A stretch of DNA of 64,000 nt from NCBI GenBank assembly GCA_015061005.1, contig SUXJ01000006.1, positions 94,903-158,902 on the forward strand, read 5' to 3'. The first letter of the stretch is position 1. Each line of letters starts with the position of its first letter. This stretch comes from Bacteroidales bacterium. GTDB taxonomy: Bacteria; Bacteroidota; Bacteroidia; Bacteroidales; Muribaculaceae. Of this stretch, positions 44,664 through 52,315 are shown in pieces. A program made the position numbers and the translations under genes. The notes below the pieces were generated by a model that was given only the letters and a program-made list of their open reading frames with translations, searched no databases and was not told where the DNA came from.

Positions 44664-45538
44664 ACGAAGTTCGCACCCTGCTCAAGCTGACCGGACCAAC
44701 GCTTGTGGGTCCACAGCCAAGGTGCCGGATTGCGACGAATGGTCGCTTCAAGCATTCGCAGATATCCAACCGTCATCGGATATTTCGGTTCATCTTCAGC
44801 GGGAATAACCGGCTTGAGAGTCATGCGCATACGGCCGCGTCCGAGCGGCTCAACGTCAACATAGTAATAAGCGGCATTGATTCGACGACCAATCTCCTCT
44901 CCCCCTGCCATGTATGCCGTGGGAAGATTGAACCAGCGAGTCCAGTTTTGAAACTTCCCGTTAGGGCGTTGATCGGCAATGAAGCCGGTGATGGAGATCT
45001 TTCCCTCATGATGCAACTTCAACAATGCTCGGAAAGCGGAATGTTGCGGCAAATTGAGAGAGCCGAACCGATTGCGAACCCGTTCAAGCACGCTGCTACC
45101 CAAAGAATTGTGCATCGGCTTGTAAATCTGGGCGTTCACAAACCCTTCGGGAATAGCCCAGACAATAGTCGGCACCAACTCCCAGTTCCCGTAGTGACCG
45201 AGATACAACACCACGGACTGATGCTCCCGTTTAAGCTTCTCAAGCTGTTCCCAACCGACGAATTCCACCTTTCGTCGCAGCGATTTGTCGGACACCGTCA
45301 GCAGTTTCAGACTCTCAACAATGGAATCTGCCAAATGGCGATAAAACTTGCGCGCTATTTTTCGTCGCTCACTTTCTGACTTTTCCGGGAAAGCAAGGCC
45401 GAGGTTCTCCATGACAACCTTATAGCGATAGCACTTCAACGTATATACCACCCAAGCCAAAAAGGAACTAAACCCGTAGAGAAACCACCACGGCAGACGG
45501 CTCAACGCCATACACGTGCAATAAATCAAGCGTTCCAT
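44660..45538 (-). CDS. lpxL: Lipid A biosynthesis acyltransferase (LpxL/HtrB family)
   Basis: Transfers a secondary acyl chain onto Kdo-lipid A at the inner membrane. The 292-residue product has an N-terminal membrane anchor (LPWWFLYGFSSFLAWVVYTL), the catalytic HX4E motif YLGHYGNWELVP, the FIADQRP segment and AAYYYVDVEPLGRGRM. The start at 45538 (MERLIYCTCMALSR) is chosen; a 100-residue upstream extension in the same frame only reads through kdtA. It follows kdtA by 4 nt, and KdtA makes its acceptor, so the two act in sequence. Confidence 0.93.
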   Translation of the reverse strand: MERLIYCTCMALSRLPWWFLYGFSSFLAWVVYTLKCYRYKVVMENLGLAFPEKSESERRKIARKFYRHLADSIVESLKLLTVSDKSLRRKVEFVGWEQLEKLKREHQSVVLYLGHYGNWELVPTIVWAIPEGFVNAQIYKPMHNSLGSSVLERVRNRFGSLNLPQHSAFRALLKLHHEGKISITGFIADQRPNGKFQNWTRWFNLPTAYMAGGEEIGRRINAAYYYVDVEPLGRGRMRMTLKPVIPAEDEPKYPMTVGYLRMLEATIRRNPAPWLWTHKRWSGQLEQGANFV

Positions 45539-45542
45539 ATTA

Positions 45543-46805
45543 TCAATGAGAGCAAGACGAGAGAATCTTCGTGAGGATGCGCGATGTGGCACCTGCCTGT
45601 TCATGGCAGTACTGAGTGCCCACGACACGAAGCCGATGCAAATGAGTTGCACTTGCATTGAAATATGCATCAGCCCATGCAGAGAATGCTTCAGGAGTAG
45701 GAGTAATCGTTGCCAATCCCATCTCCACAAGCTGCTGCGCCACTGCCTTACGCTCCGTTCGCGGACCGAAGGAGATGGGGAGCCCATAGACTGTAGCCTC
45801 CAAAACGCTATGCAACTCGCGAGTAAATCCGCCACCAATATAAGCCACCGTGCCGAGTCGGTAAAGATATGCCAACATGCCTATATTGTCAACAATCATA
45901 ACATTTTCAGTCATATCCGACGAATATGCGCTCAACCGCCTCGACGGGACTTTCAATGCACTCTCTATTTGTGAAATATGATATTCATCAACCTCATGAG
46001 GGACAAGCAGATACTGACGTCCTCCGACATTGGAATTTATTTCGTGTGCGAGAAGATTGACGTCGTTTTCATCACTGATACTTCCGGCAATGAGGGTGCG
46101 CGTCCGAGCACAAAACTCTTCAAGCGGAGCAAAAAGCCACGGAGTTTCGGCAACCGACAGCGCATTGTCAACCAACGGGTCCGCCTCTACCGAGGCTCTC
46201 GTAAATCCAAGTTCCGCCAATGTATCAACGCCTTGACGGTTCAAGCAAAAGATATGGTCATAAGCCTTCAGCGACTCGCGAAACGCTCCGCCGCCAACCC
46301 GACGGAAGTGAGGCGCACGATGAGTGAATACGGCAGAAATCAAATACGCCGGAATATTACGCCGATGCAGTTCAAGCAGATAGTTGGGCCAGTATTCACT
46401 GACCATGAACATTGCCGCTTTCGGCTTAACGACATCAAGAAATGCACGCGCATTAGAGCGAGAATCCAGCGGAAGGTAACACACCAAGTCGGCCGGCACG
46501 TTTTTCCGCGACTTCAAGGCTTCTATGCCCGTTGGAGAGAAGAACGTGAGCACTATGCGGGCATCGGGACGCCGACGGCGCAAATCTTCCATCAGCGGGC
46601 GCGCAATGGCATATTCTCCAAGCGAAGCACAATGAAACCAAAAGTTTTCATCTGCCGGAGCGAAACTTCTTAACGATTCGAAAACTCGTTTTTGTCCGCG
46701 CAAAAATCGGCAAGTCTTGCTTCGGGCATTGTCCGACAAGCAAGCGGCCGCCAGAGTCACGAGCCCTTTTGCTCCACTGAGTAAAGAATTATAAATCACT
46801 GACAT
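45543..46805 (-). CDS. kdtA: 3-deoxy-D-manno-octulosonic acid transferase
   Basis: Adds Kdo to lipid IVA (GT30). The 420-residue product has an N-terminal membrane-proximal helix, the catalytic base region ENFWFHCASLGEYAIARPL, VLTFFSPTGIEALK, ARTRTLIAGSISDENDVNLL and the late GTVAYIGGGFTRELHSVLE. The ATG lies inside a 17 bp repeat (46796-46812) that also covers the fic start. Reading the alkD frame through this copy gives RIYVSDL then stop, so kdtA was probably once the direct, overlapping neighbour of alkD. Confidence 0.95.
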   Translation of the reverse strand: MSVIYNSLLSGAKGLVTLAAACLSDNARSKTCRFLRGQKRVFESLRSFAPADENFWFHCASLGEYAIARPLMEDLRRRRPDARIVLTFFSPTGIEALKSRKNVPADLVCYLPLDSRSNARAFLDVVKPKAAMFMVSEYWPNYLLELHRRNIPAYLISAVFTHRAPHFRRVGGGAFRESLKAYDHIFCLNRQGVDTLAELGFTRASVEADPLVDNALSVAETPWLFAPLEEFCARTRTLIAGSISDENDVNLLAHEINSNVGGRQYLLVPHEVDEYHISQIESALKVPSRRLSAYSSDMTENVMIVDNIGMLAYLYRLGTVAYIGGGFTRELHSVLEATVYGLPISFGPRTERKAVAQQLVEMGLATITPTPEAFSAWADAYFNASATHLHRLRVVGTQYCHEQAGATSRILTKILSSCSH

Positions 46806-46812
46806 AAATGCG
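46796..46812. repeat. Direct repeat flanking the fic cassette, kdtA side
   Basis: TCACTGACATAAATGCG, identical to 47690-47706. With one mismatch the match extends to 21 bp. It contains the kdtA start codon on the minus strand. Confidence 0.92.
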
Positions 46813-46814
46813 AA

Positions 46815-47699
46815 TTAATTATCTTGTTCGTAATAATAAGAATAGTCAATGCCTTTCATAAATATTTCACGATCATTGATTTTGTCAGTTAGAGCACCGT
46901 TTATTAATTCGCGTAGCCTCTTGGAATCTGCCACACTTAGGCGCATTGCTTCCATATAAGCAGACTTGTCAATTTTACTCCAATCAACACAGCATTTTAA
47001 TGATCTCTTCAGCATTAAATCCAACCAAATTCTTGTACTTCTGCCGTTTCCCTCCATAAACGGGTGGGCAATATTCATCTCTACGTATTTATCGACAATC
47101 TCGTCAAGGGTAGTTTCGGGCATTCTTTCAACTTGAGAAAGAGTTTGCCCGAGAAATTGAGATACTGCAAATTGAAATCCGCCTTTCGAGATATTTTTTT
47201 GCCTGATTTGACCTGCAAAATCATAAAGACCGCCGAAAAGAATGGCATGAATTTGTTGCAATCCTCGCATCGTTCCGACCTCGATAGTTTGCAAAAGGGG
47301 GCTATCCCACAGTTGATATGCTTTATCCCGACTCTTGCCATCTATTTGACTCTCGCCGGTTATTATCCATTTGGCAAATGCTACTGCATGCTTGCTTGGC
47401 ACAACTTCAACAAGACTAAGCAACTCATTTTGAGGCAAGCAGTCAGTCAGGTATCGTTTCCCATCAGCAGCAACAAGTTTGAGTTGGTTACATCGCGTAA
47501 CCAACTCATTACCCCTATTGGCTAAACGATATTTCATCACTTTCCAATAGTTGCGGGGGTTTTTACTATCGGTAAGTGCAGCAATAACATCAACCACAGA
47601 GAACAACCACCGATTTCCATCATAGTCCCAAGCCGCACGCACCTCTTTGTCGTTAAAGAAGCGAATAGACAGTTTGGGTTGCCGGTTATTCACTGACAT
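46815..47699 (-). CDS. Fic-domain adenylyltransferase with N-terminal Bro-N domain
   Basis: A 294-residue fusion. Residues 10-100 resemble the Bro-N/phage antirepressor DNA-binding domain (FFNDKEVRAAWDYDGNRWLF, then ALTDSKNPRNYWKVMKYRL). Residues 135-275 form a Fic domain with a complete motif HPFMEGNGRSTR (His212 to Arg223) and the flap region IHAILFGGLYDFAGQIR, so AMP transfer (or another NMP transfer) to a target protein is likely. I see no clear (S/T)xxxE(G/N) inhibitory motif and no small antitoxin gene beside it. The gene is visibly AT-richer than its operon neighbours. It is bounded by a 17 bp direct repeat that supplies its ATG, pointing to insertion between alkD and kdtA. Confidence 0.88.
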   Translation of the reverse strand: MSVNNRQPKLSIRFFNDKEVRAAWDYDGNRWLFSVVDVIAALTDSKNPRNYWKVMKYRLANRGNELVTRCNQLKLVAADGKRYLTDCLPQNELLSLVEVVPSKHAVAFAKWIITGESQIDGKSRDKAYQLWDSPLLQTIEVGTMRGLQQIHAILFGGLYDFAGQIRQKNISKGGFQFAVSQFLGQTLSQVERMPETTLDEIVDKYVEMNIAHPFMEGNGRSTRIWLDLMLKRSLKCCVDWSKIDKSAYMEAMRLSVADSKRLRELINGALTDKINDREIFMKGIDYSYYYEQDN

Positions 47700-48192
47700 A
47701 AATGCGGATTTGACGCACCACAGCGTCGGTTAAATGATGAAACGGGACCTTGTCAATTACAGCCACAGCCACCGATGCGGCCTGCGGCATCAGATTCATC
47801 AGCAAACGCAATGCGCAATAACGCGCCAACGGGTTATCGCTTTCGGCCGTAGCCTCTGCCGCCTCCAATGCTTCAGGACACTTGCGCAGCAGAGAGTGAC
47901 ACACCACGTCGGCTTCCTCTACGGAGCGCACCTCCTTCATCCAAGACAGTACTTCGGGACAAGGGGGCTGCACCATCGGCGCGAGCAAACGCGACTCGCG
48001 ACAATCAGCGTCGCGCCACAAGAGCTCGGCAAGCTGCGCATCAGTGCCGATTTCAGCGGCAATGTCTTTTATCTGAGGCAGATTCAGCCCGAAGATCAGC
48101 TTATGAGGCGTTTGGCATTGCTTCCTCAGCATATCGGCGAGCAATCCGTTGCGAAAAGTAAAAAAGCGTTGTTTGACCTCGCGTAATTCCAT
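47686..48192 (-). CDS. DNA alkylation repair protein (AlkD-like HEAT repeats)
   Basis: A 168-residue alpha-helical protein of the DNA alkylation repair/AlkD-like superfamily, whose characterised members are HEAT-repeat N3/N7-alkylpurine glycosylases. Visible repeats are GTDAQLAELLWRDADCRESR, RSVEEADVVCHSLLRKC and NPLARYCALRLLMNL. It is shorter than AlkD (about 230 residues), so it may be a reduced variant, and glycosylase activity is not certain. The last residues (RIYVSE) are encoded in the repeat that also holds the fic start, giving a 14 nt overlap. It follows hisS by 6 nt. Confidence 0.8.
   Translation of the reverse strand: MELREVKQRFFTFRNGLLADMLRKQCQTPHKLIFGLNLPQIKDIAAEIGTDAQLAELLWRDADCRESRLLAPMVQPPCPEVLSWMKEVRSVEEADVVCHSLLRKCPEALEAAEATAESDNPLARYCALRLLMNLMPQAASVAVAVIDKVPFHHLTDAVVRQIRIYVSE
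47690..47706. repeat. Direct repeat flanking the fic cassette, alkD side
   Basis: TCACTGACATAAATGCG, the second copy of the repeat at 46796-46812, offset by 894 bp. It contains the fic start codon and the last codons of alkD on the minus strand. Confidence 0.92.
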
Positions 48193-48198
48193 TATGTG

Positions 48199-49560
48199 TT
48201 ATTTCAGAATTTCAATGGCTTGCTCCGCAGTTACGAGCTGCTGCTCACCGGTGAGCATATTTTTCAGCGTGAGTTTACCCTCGGCGAGTTCGCTTTCGCC
48301 GATGATAGCCACGTAGGGAATCTTCAGCGCGTCGGCATAGGTCATCTGCTTCTTCATCTTGCAGCAATCGGGATAAACCTCGGTTGCGATTCCGGCGAGT
48401 CGCATTTCCTTGACAACCGACATGGCCATTGCGGCTTCCGCGCCTCCCATATTCAGGAACAGGACTTTTACTCCGGTGAGCAAATCGGCGGAATATAGGT
48501 TGAGTTGATTGAGTACATCGTAGATTCGGTCGGCACCGAAACTGATACCTACGCCGCTGAGTCCGGGCATTCCGAACACTCCGGTAAGGTTGTCGTAACG
48601 TCCACCGCCGGTGATTGAGCCGATGCTTACGTCGAGGGCTTTGACTTCAATGATAGCTCCGGTGTAATAATTCAATCCGCGAGCAAGCGACACGTCGAGA
48701 TCCAACTCTGCGCGCAATCCGAGGGCATTGACTCCGTCAACAATCTCACGCAGCTCCGCCACTCCTTTTGCTCCCTCTTCAACATCGGCGAGCAAGTCGG
48801 CAAGGCGAGCAAGACGTTCATCGACTGAGCCGTCGATCAGCAATAGAGGCTCCAACGCTGCCACGGCATCGGCGGAAAGCCCGCGTTCCAACAGTTCTGC
48901 TTTCACGGCATCAAGGCCGATTTTTTCCAACTTGTCGATTGCAACGGTGATATCTATAATCTTGTCGGGTTCTCCAATCAGAGTGGCAATACCTGCCAAT
49001 ACTTTGCGGTTATTTAATTTGATTGCTATACGGATGCCCAAACGTGCAAACACATCGTCAATCATTTGAAGCAATTCTACTTCATTGAGCAGAGAGTCGG
49101 AGCCCACGACGTCGGCATCACACTGATAGAACTCGCGGTAACGCCCCTTTTGAGGACGGTCGGCACGCCATACGGGTTGAATCTGATAGCGTTTGAACGG
49201 CATTTGGAGTTCATTGCGGTGCATCACCACGAAACGCGCAAACGGGACTGTCAGGTCATAGCGCAGGCCTTTTTCGCAGAGCTGCGCAGCGAGGCGTCCC
49301 ATCTGCCCTTCGGGGTTGTCGAGCAGTTCGCGATCCACTCCGCGCAGACAATCGCCCGAGTTGAGAATCTTGAACAGAAGTTTATCGCCTTCTTCGCCGT
49401 ATTTACCCATCAAGGTACACAGGTTCTCGGTGGCGGGAGTTTCAATCGGAGCAAAGCCATATAGACGGAACACGGAACGAATCGTGTCGAAAATATAATT
49501 GCGGCGCGCCATTTCTGCGGGAGAGAAATCGCGAGTGCCTTTAGGAATTGATGGTTTCAT
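48199..49560 (-). CDS. hisS: Histidyl-tRNA synthetase
   Basis: A class II aminoacyl-tRNA synthetase. The 453-residue product opens with [20 protein letters not shown] and shows motif 2 ([20 protein letters not shown], then QCDADVVG), the histidine loop [14 protein letters not shown], motif 3 ([17 protein letters not shown]) and a C-terminal anticodon-binding domain ([10 protein letters not shown] onward). It is the first gene of the operon hisS-alkD-fic-kdtA-lpxL. The -7 box TACATTTG lies at 49587-49594. Confidence 0.97.
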   Translation of the reverse strand: MKPSIPKGTRDFSPAEMARRNYIFDTIRSVFRLYGFAPIETPATENLCTLMGKYGEEGDKLLFKILNSGDCLRGVDRELLDNPEGQMGRLAAQLCEKGLRYDLTVPFARFVVMHRNELQMPFKRYQIQPVWRADRPQKGRYREFYQCDADVVGSDSLLNEVELLQMIDDVFARLGIRIAIKLNNRKVLAGIATLIGEPDKIIDITVAIDKLEKIGLDAVKAELLERGLSADAVAALEPLLLIDGSVDERLARLADLLADVEEGAKGVAELREIVDGVNALGLRAELDLDVSLARGLNYYTGAIIEVKALDVSIGSITGGGRYDNLTGVFGMPGLSGVGISFGADRIYDVLNQLNLYSADLLTGVKVLFLNMGGAEAAMAMSVVKEMRLAGIATEVYPDCCKMKKQMTYADALKIPYVAIIGESELAEGKLTLKNMLTGEQQLVTAEQAIEILK

Positions 49561-49586
49561 ATTCTATAAATGTATATTATAATGTG

Positions 49587-49594
49587 CAAATGTA
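49587..49594 (-). promoter_or_regulatory. -7 box of the hisS operon
   Basis: The minus strand reads TACATTTG, 26 nt before the hisS ATG. The -33 region is not clear. Confidence 0.5.
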
Positions 49595-49662
49595 CATATA
49601 AATTGCGAGAAATCGGCACCAAGAGCACAAAAATGCGCGAGCGTTTACATTATAAAGGGCGG

Positions 49663-49697
49663 AAAAGTTCCCCACCGATAACCGGCGGAGAACTTTT
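49663..49697 (-). terminator. Terminator of the deaminase gene
   Basis: An imperfect hairpin AAAAGTTC..CCG / CGG..GAACTTTT with two mismatched positions, just past the deaminase stop on the minus strand. It ends in a T run. Confidence 0.65.
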
Positions 49698-49727
49698 CTT
49701 CATAGTCGTTACACCTATCGGTGCGGT

Positions 49728-50198
49728 TTAGTACTCTGTTTTGTCGTCGGTTTCCCGCCAAAGGTCAAACGCGGCTTTTGCTTTGTCGCCCATAAGGACT
49801 TCCACCGAAAGCCTGCGTTCGTCCTGTGGGAGCGCCAACTCGTCATAGATGAACGAGTCGTCGAAGCCGATAGCCGCGGCATCATGTTTATTATTGCCGT
49901 AATAGAGTTTGTTGAGGTGCGACCAATATATCGCGCCGAGACACATAGGGCAAGGTTCGCACGAACTGTAGATTTCACAGCCGCTGAGGTCGAACGTGCC
50001 GAGCTTCTTGCACGCGTCACGAATGGCACTCACTTCGGCGTGTGCCGTAGGGTCGTTCTCATCGGTAACGCGATTCACTCCCGTAGCGACAATCTCACCA
50101 TTGCGAACAATCACAGCACCAAACGGACCTCCGCCATTCCTGACGTTTTCCACAGAAAGGTCAATCGCTTTCTGCATCAATTCCTCTTTTGTCATCAT
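49728..50198 (-). CDS. Nucleoside deaminase (guanine deaminase-like)
   Basis: A 156-residue cytidine/guanine deaminase-fold protein. The zinc motifs are TAHAEVSAIRDAC and SSCEPCPMCLGAIYWSHL. GGPFGAVIVRNGEIVATGVN and the C-terminal FIYDELALPQDERRLSVEVL resemble the GuaD type of Bacillus rather than TadA; the assignment to guanine as substrate is inference. The start MMTKEELMQKAIDLSVENV at 50198 is chosen because it matches the family length. The frame runs open upstream with an IYSSC stretch that could mimic a lipobox, which I do not believe. The C-terminal WRETDDKTEY fits the family tail. Confidence 0.85.
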   Translation of the reverse strand: MMTKEELMQKAIDLSVENVRNGGGPFGAVIVRNGEIVATGVNRVTDENDPTAHAEVSAIRDACKKLGTFDLSGCEIYSSCEPCPMCLGAIYWSHLNKLYYGNNKHDAAAIGFDDSFIYDELALPQDERRLSVEVLMGDKAKAAFDLWRETDDKTEY

Positions 50199-50404
50199 AG
50201 AGTTGTGTTTTTTCTCGCTACACGAAGAATAAATCATGCCAATCGACATCACCATATAGCGACAATTAAACTTGTTTTCATAACGAACCGCAATTACATT
50301 GACAAAGTTCAGTTTTTTCGACCGTAAAATTAGCGTTTTATTAAATATCATACAAGAAAACAAGCCGAAAAATCAATAAAACGACAGTTTCACATAGTGA
50401 GATT

Positions 50405-51787
50405 CTAATTCAACAGACTTAAATCAATATCGGGGACTATAATCTCTGTTAGTTTATCCTTAACAAGAAATCCCATATAAAGCGGAATTGTCAGCACTTC
50501 GCCCTCACGTCCCACGTTATATTGCCCAAGTTTTATTGCATTATTGATGTGATAAATGTTTTTGTTCTTCAAAACCGTTTTTAAGCTTTTCGCTTTGCCT
50601 GATTTCGCTTTGACTTCGATCACGGCGCATTCACCTTTATAGCGCACAAGGAAATCCAATTCAAGACCACTATCTTTTTGGAAATAGTATAACTTTTGTC
50701 CGGATTTACAAAGAAAATCTGCCATGAGATTCTCGAATATAGCACCCTTATATCCCAAAAGATTGCCTTTGAGAATGTCGGCTTGAGTGCCATAATCGAG
50801 CATACCGACGAGTAGCCCTATGTCTGAGGTGTATAACTTAAAACAATCCTTAATAGAATTACCCTCAAGAGGCAACTCCGTAATATGTGTGTTATAACAT
50901 TTCTTTGCAATGCCGGCATCTTCAAGCCACTGAATACTACCCACATACTGCGCAGAACGTCCACCTTTTCGCACCACAGAATACTGAAATTTTTTATTAT
51001 CCTTGGCTAATTGCGTTGGAATTGACTCGAAACATTCCCGAATTCGAGGTTTGTCAGCATCATCGGCATACTTAACCATATCTTCCTCGTATTCAGCAAT
51101 AAGGTTACGCTGTACTTTGTATGTAAGCTCAATATTTTTGGTTTCAAGGAATGTGTTCACAACCTCCGGCAAACCTCCAACTATGACATATCTGTACAAT
51201 AGATCCATCATCACTTTGTGAATACCGTCCGGCACCACCGTCTCATTTTCAAAACAGGCTTTCACAGAATCAATAACTTTGTCATTAATTCCATTTGCCC
51301 ACAAGAACTCCTCAAAATCCAAAGGGTACATTTCAACCACAGTCTCATATCCAACAGGGATAGAGTCCTGACCATCCTCGATTGTCTTGTCACTTTTACC
51401 ATATCCTCTCACACCCAAGAGAGAACCGGTTGCAATAACATCAAAACGCCCATCTATTTGAAACGACTTTAATGCAGTTCTCGCCTCTCTGCACTCTTGA
51501 ATCTCATCAAGGATAATACAAGTCTTTCCGTTAACGAAACGACTGCTCGGTATCAAGGCAGACAAGTTAAGGATAATGGTATCAACATCTATATTGCCGG
51601 CAAAGGCTGACTTTTTATCAGGTTCAAGAATGAAATTCATATAAATAACATTCTCATAATTCTCCTTTGCAAACTTTTGGACAATGTATGTCTTTCCGCA
51701 TTGGCGAATACCTTTTATGACAAGTGGCTTCTTGGATCCAGAGGTTTTCCACTCAACCAAAACTGACTCAATTTTTCTTTTAAGCAT
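50405..51787 (-). CDS. AAA ATPase with DUF4143 nuclease-like C-terminus, copy 2
   Basis: A 460-residue AAA_14/DUF4143 protein. Walker A GIRQCGKT (residues 26-33), Walker B CIILDEIQECRE and ATGSLLGVRGYG are followed by the C-terminal PD-(D/E)xK-like pattern GLELDFLVRYKGECAVIEVKA. It is homologous over its full length to the gene at 41862-43211 and also starts MLKRKI. The sequence is AT-rich compared with flanking operons. The -7 box TAAATTTG lies at 51811-51818, touching the first of three upstream repeats. The function of this family is unknown. Confidence 0.88.
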   Translation of the reverse strand: MLKRKIESVLVEWKTSGSKKPLVIKGIRQCGKTYIVQKFAKENYENVIYMNFILEPDKKSAFAGNIDVDTIILNLSALIPSSRFVNGKTCIILDEIQECREARTALKSFQIDGRFDVIATGSLLGVRGYGKSDKTIEDGQDSIPVGYETVVEMYPLDFEEFLWANGINDKVIDSVKACFENETVVPDGIHKVMMDLLYRYVIVGGLPEVVNTFLETKNIELTYKVQRNLIAEYEEDMVKYADDADKPRIRECFESIPTQLAKDNKKFQYSVVRKGGRSAQYVGSIQWLEDAGIAKKCYNTHITELPLEGNSIKDCFKLYTSDIGLLVGMLDYGTQADILKGNLLGYKGAIFENLMADFLCKSGQKLYYFQKDSGLELDFLVRYKGECAVIEVKAKSGKAKSLKTVLKNKNIYHINNAIKLGQYNVGREGEVLTIPLYMGFLVKDKLTEIIVPDIDLSLLN

Positions 51788-51810
51788 ATTTCAATGATTT
51801 ATTTTGCTGA

Positions 51811-51818
51811 CAAATTTA
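51811..51818 (-). promoter_or_regulatory. -7 box of the second DUF4143 ATPase gene
   Basis: The minus strand reads TAAATTTG immediately downstream of repeat copy A, 23 nt before the ATG. Confidence 0.55.
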
Positions 51819-51901
51819 CACTTTTTCAAGCGAATAATCAAGCAATCGGCACACTTTTCCCAACGAATAACAGCAAAAGGTGACACTTTTTCAAGCGAAT
51901 A
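51819..51901 (-). repeat. Iterated repeats upstream of the second DUF4143 ATPase gene
   Basis: Three copies (plus strand CACTTTTTCAAGCGAATA, CACTTTTCCCAACGAATA, CACTTTTTCAAGCGAATA) begin at 51819, 51852 and 51884, so 33 and 32 bp apart. On the minus strand the core reads (C/T)TTG(A/G)(A/G)AAAAGTG, clearly related to TTGGAAAA(A/G)TGC of the array at 41745-41855. Confidence 0.9.
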
Positions 51902-52024
51902 GGCAGTTGCCAATGACAAGTCCAAAGCTATGTATTTTCATCAGAATCATCAATTTTAGGGTAGATAACAAATTATTTTTATTGAACTGAGAAGTTTATG
52001 TGATTAAATTAACACCCATAAATT

Positions 52025-52201
52025 ATGAGTAGCACATTTTTCAGATGCCCAACGCGCAGTAATCCCCGTGTAAGCGCCCAAGTTCAACGTTGTCCAAATT
52101 GTAATGCAATTGTTTGCGATAGGTGCGCACCTACTGCATGGTGCCCTGCTTGCGGTCGTGACAGCCTAACATGGCTCGACGAAATCGACACCATCGGCTG
52201 A
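52025..52201 (+). CDS. Small zinc-ribbon protein
   Basis: A 58-residue open frame with seven cysteines, six of them in three CxxC pairs: CPNC (residues 23-26), CDRC (31-34) and CPAC (40-43), plus Cys8. This is a typical pattern for one or two zinc ribbons. The C-terminus is acidic (WLDEIDTIG). It is transcribed divergently from the DUF4143 ATPase gene, with the repeat array between them. It may be a nucleic-acid-binding or adaptor peptide, but no family is recognised. Confidence 0.65.
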   Translation: MSSTFFRCPTRSNPRVSAQVQRCPNCNAIVCDRCAPTAWCPACGRDSLTWLDEIDTIG

Positions 52202-52315
52202 GAAGTCGATAACCAATAATAAAATGGCTTGACTTGACTTAGTTCGGTTTCATTCCTTATGATAAACGGATAACACAAGTCAAGCTCCCCTCATGTTTGT
52301 AGAGCTGAGGAGGGG

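Noticed and set aside
45539..45838. 100-residue N-terminal extension of LpxL
   Set aside because: It lies entirely within kdtA in another frame and has no similarity to the family; MERLIYCTCMALSR is a normal start.
50199..50363. Deaminase as a lipoprotein (IYSSC as lipobox)
   Set aside because: There is no proper signal peptide before it, and the family starts at MMTKEEL.
52228..52285. Inverted repeat GCTTGACTT / AAGTCAAGC after the zinc-ribbon gene as a terminator
   Set aside because: The loop is about 40 nt and no T run follows, so I do not annotate it as a terminator.
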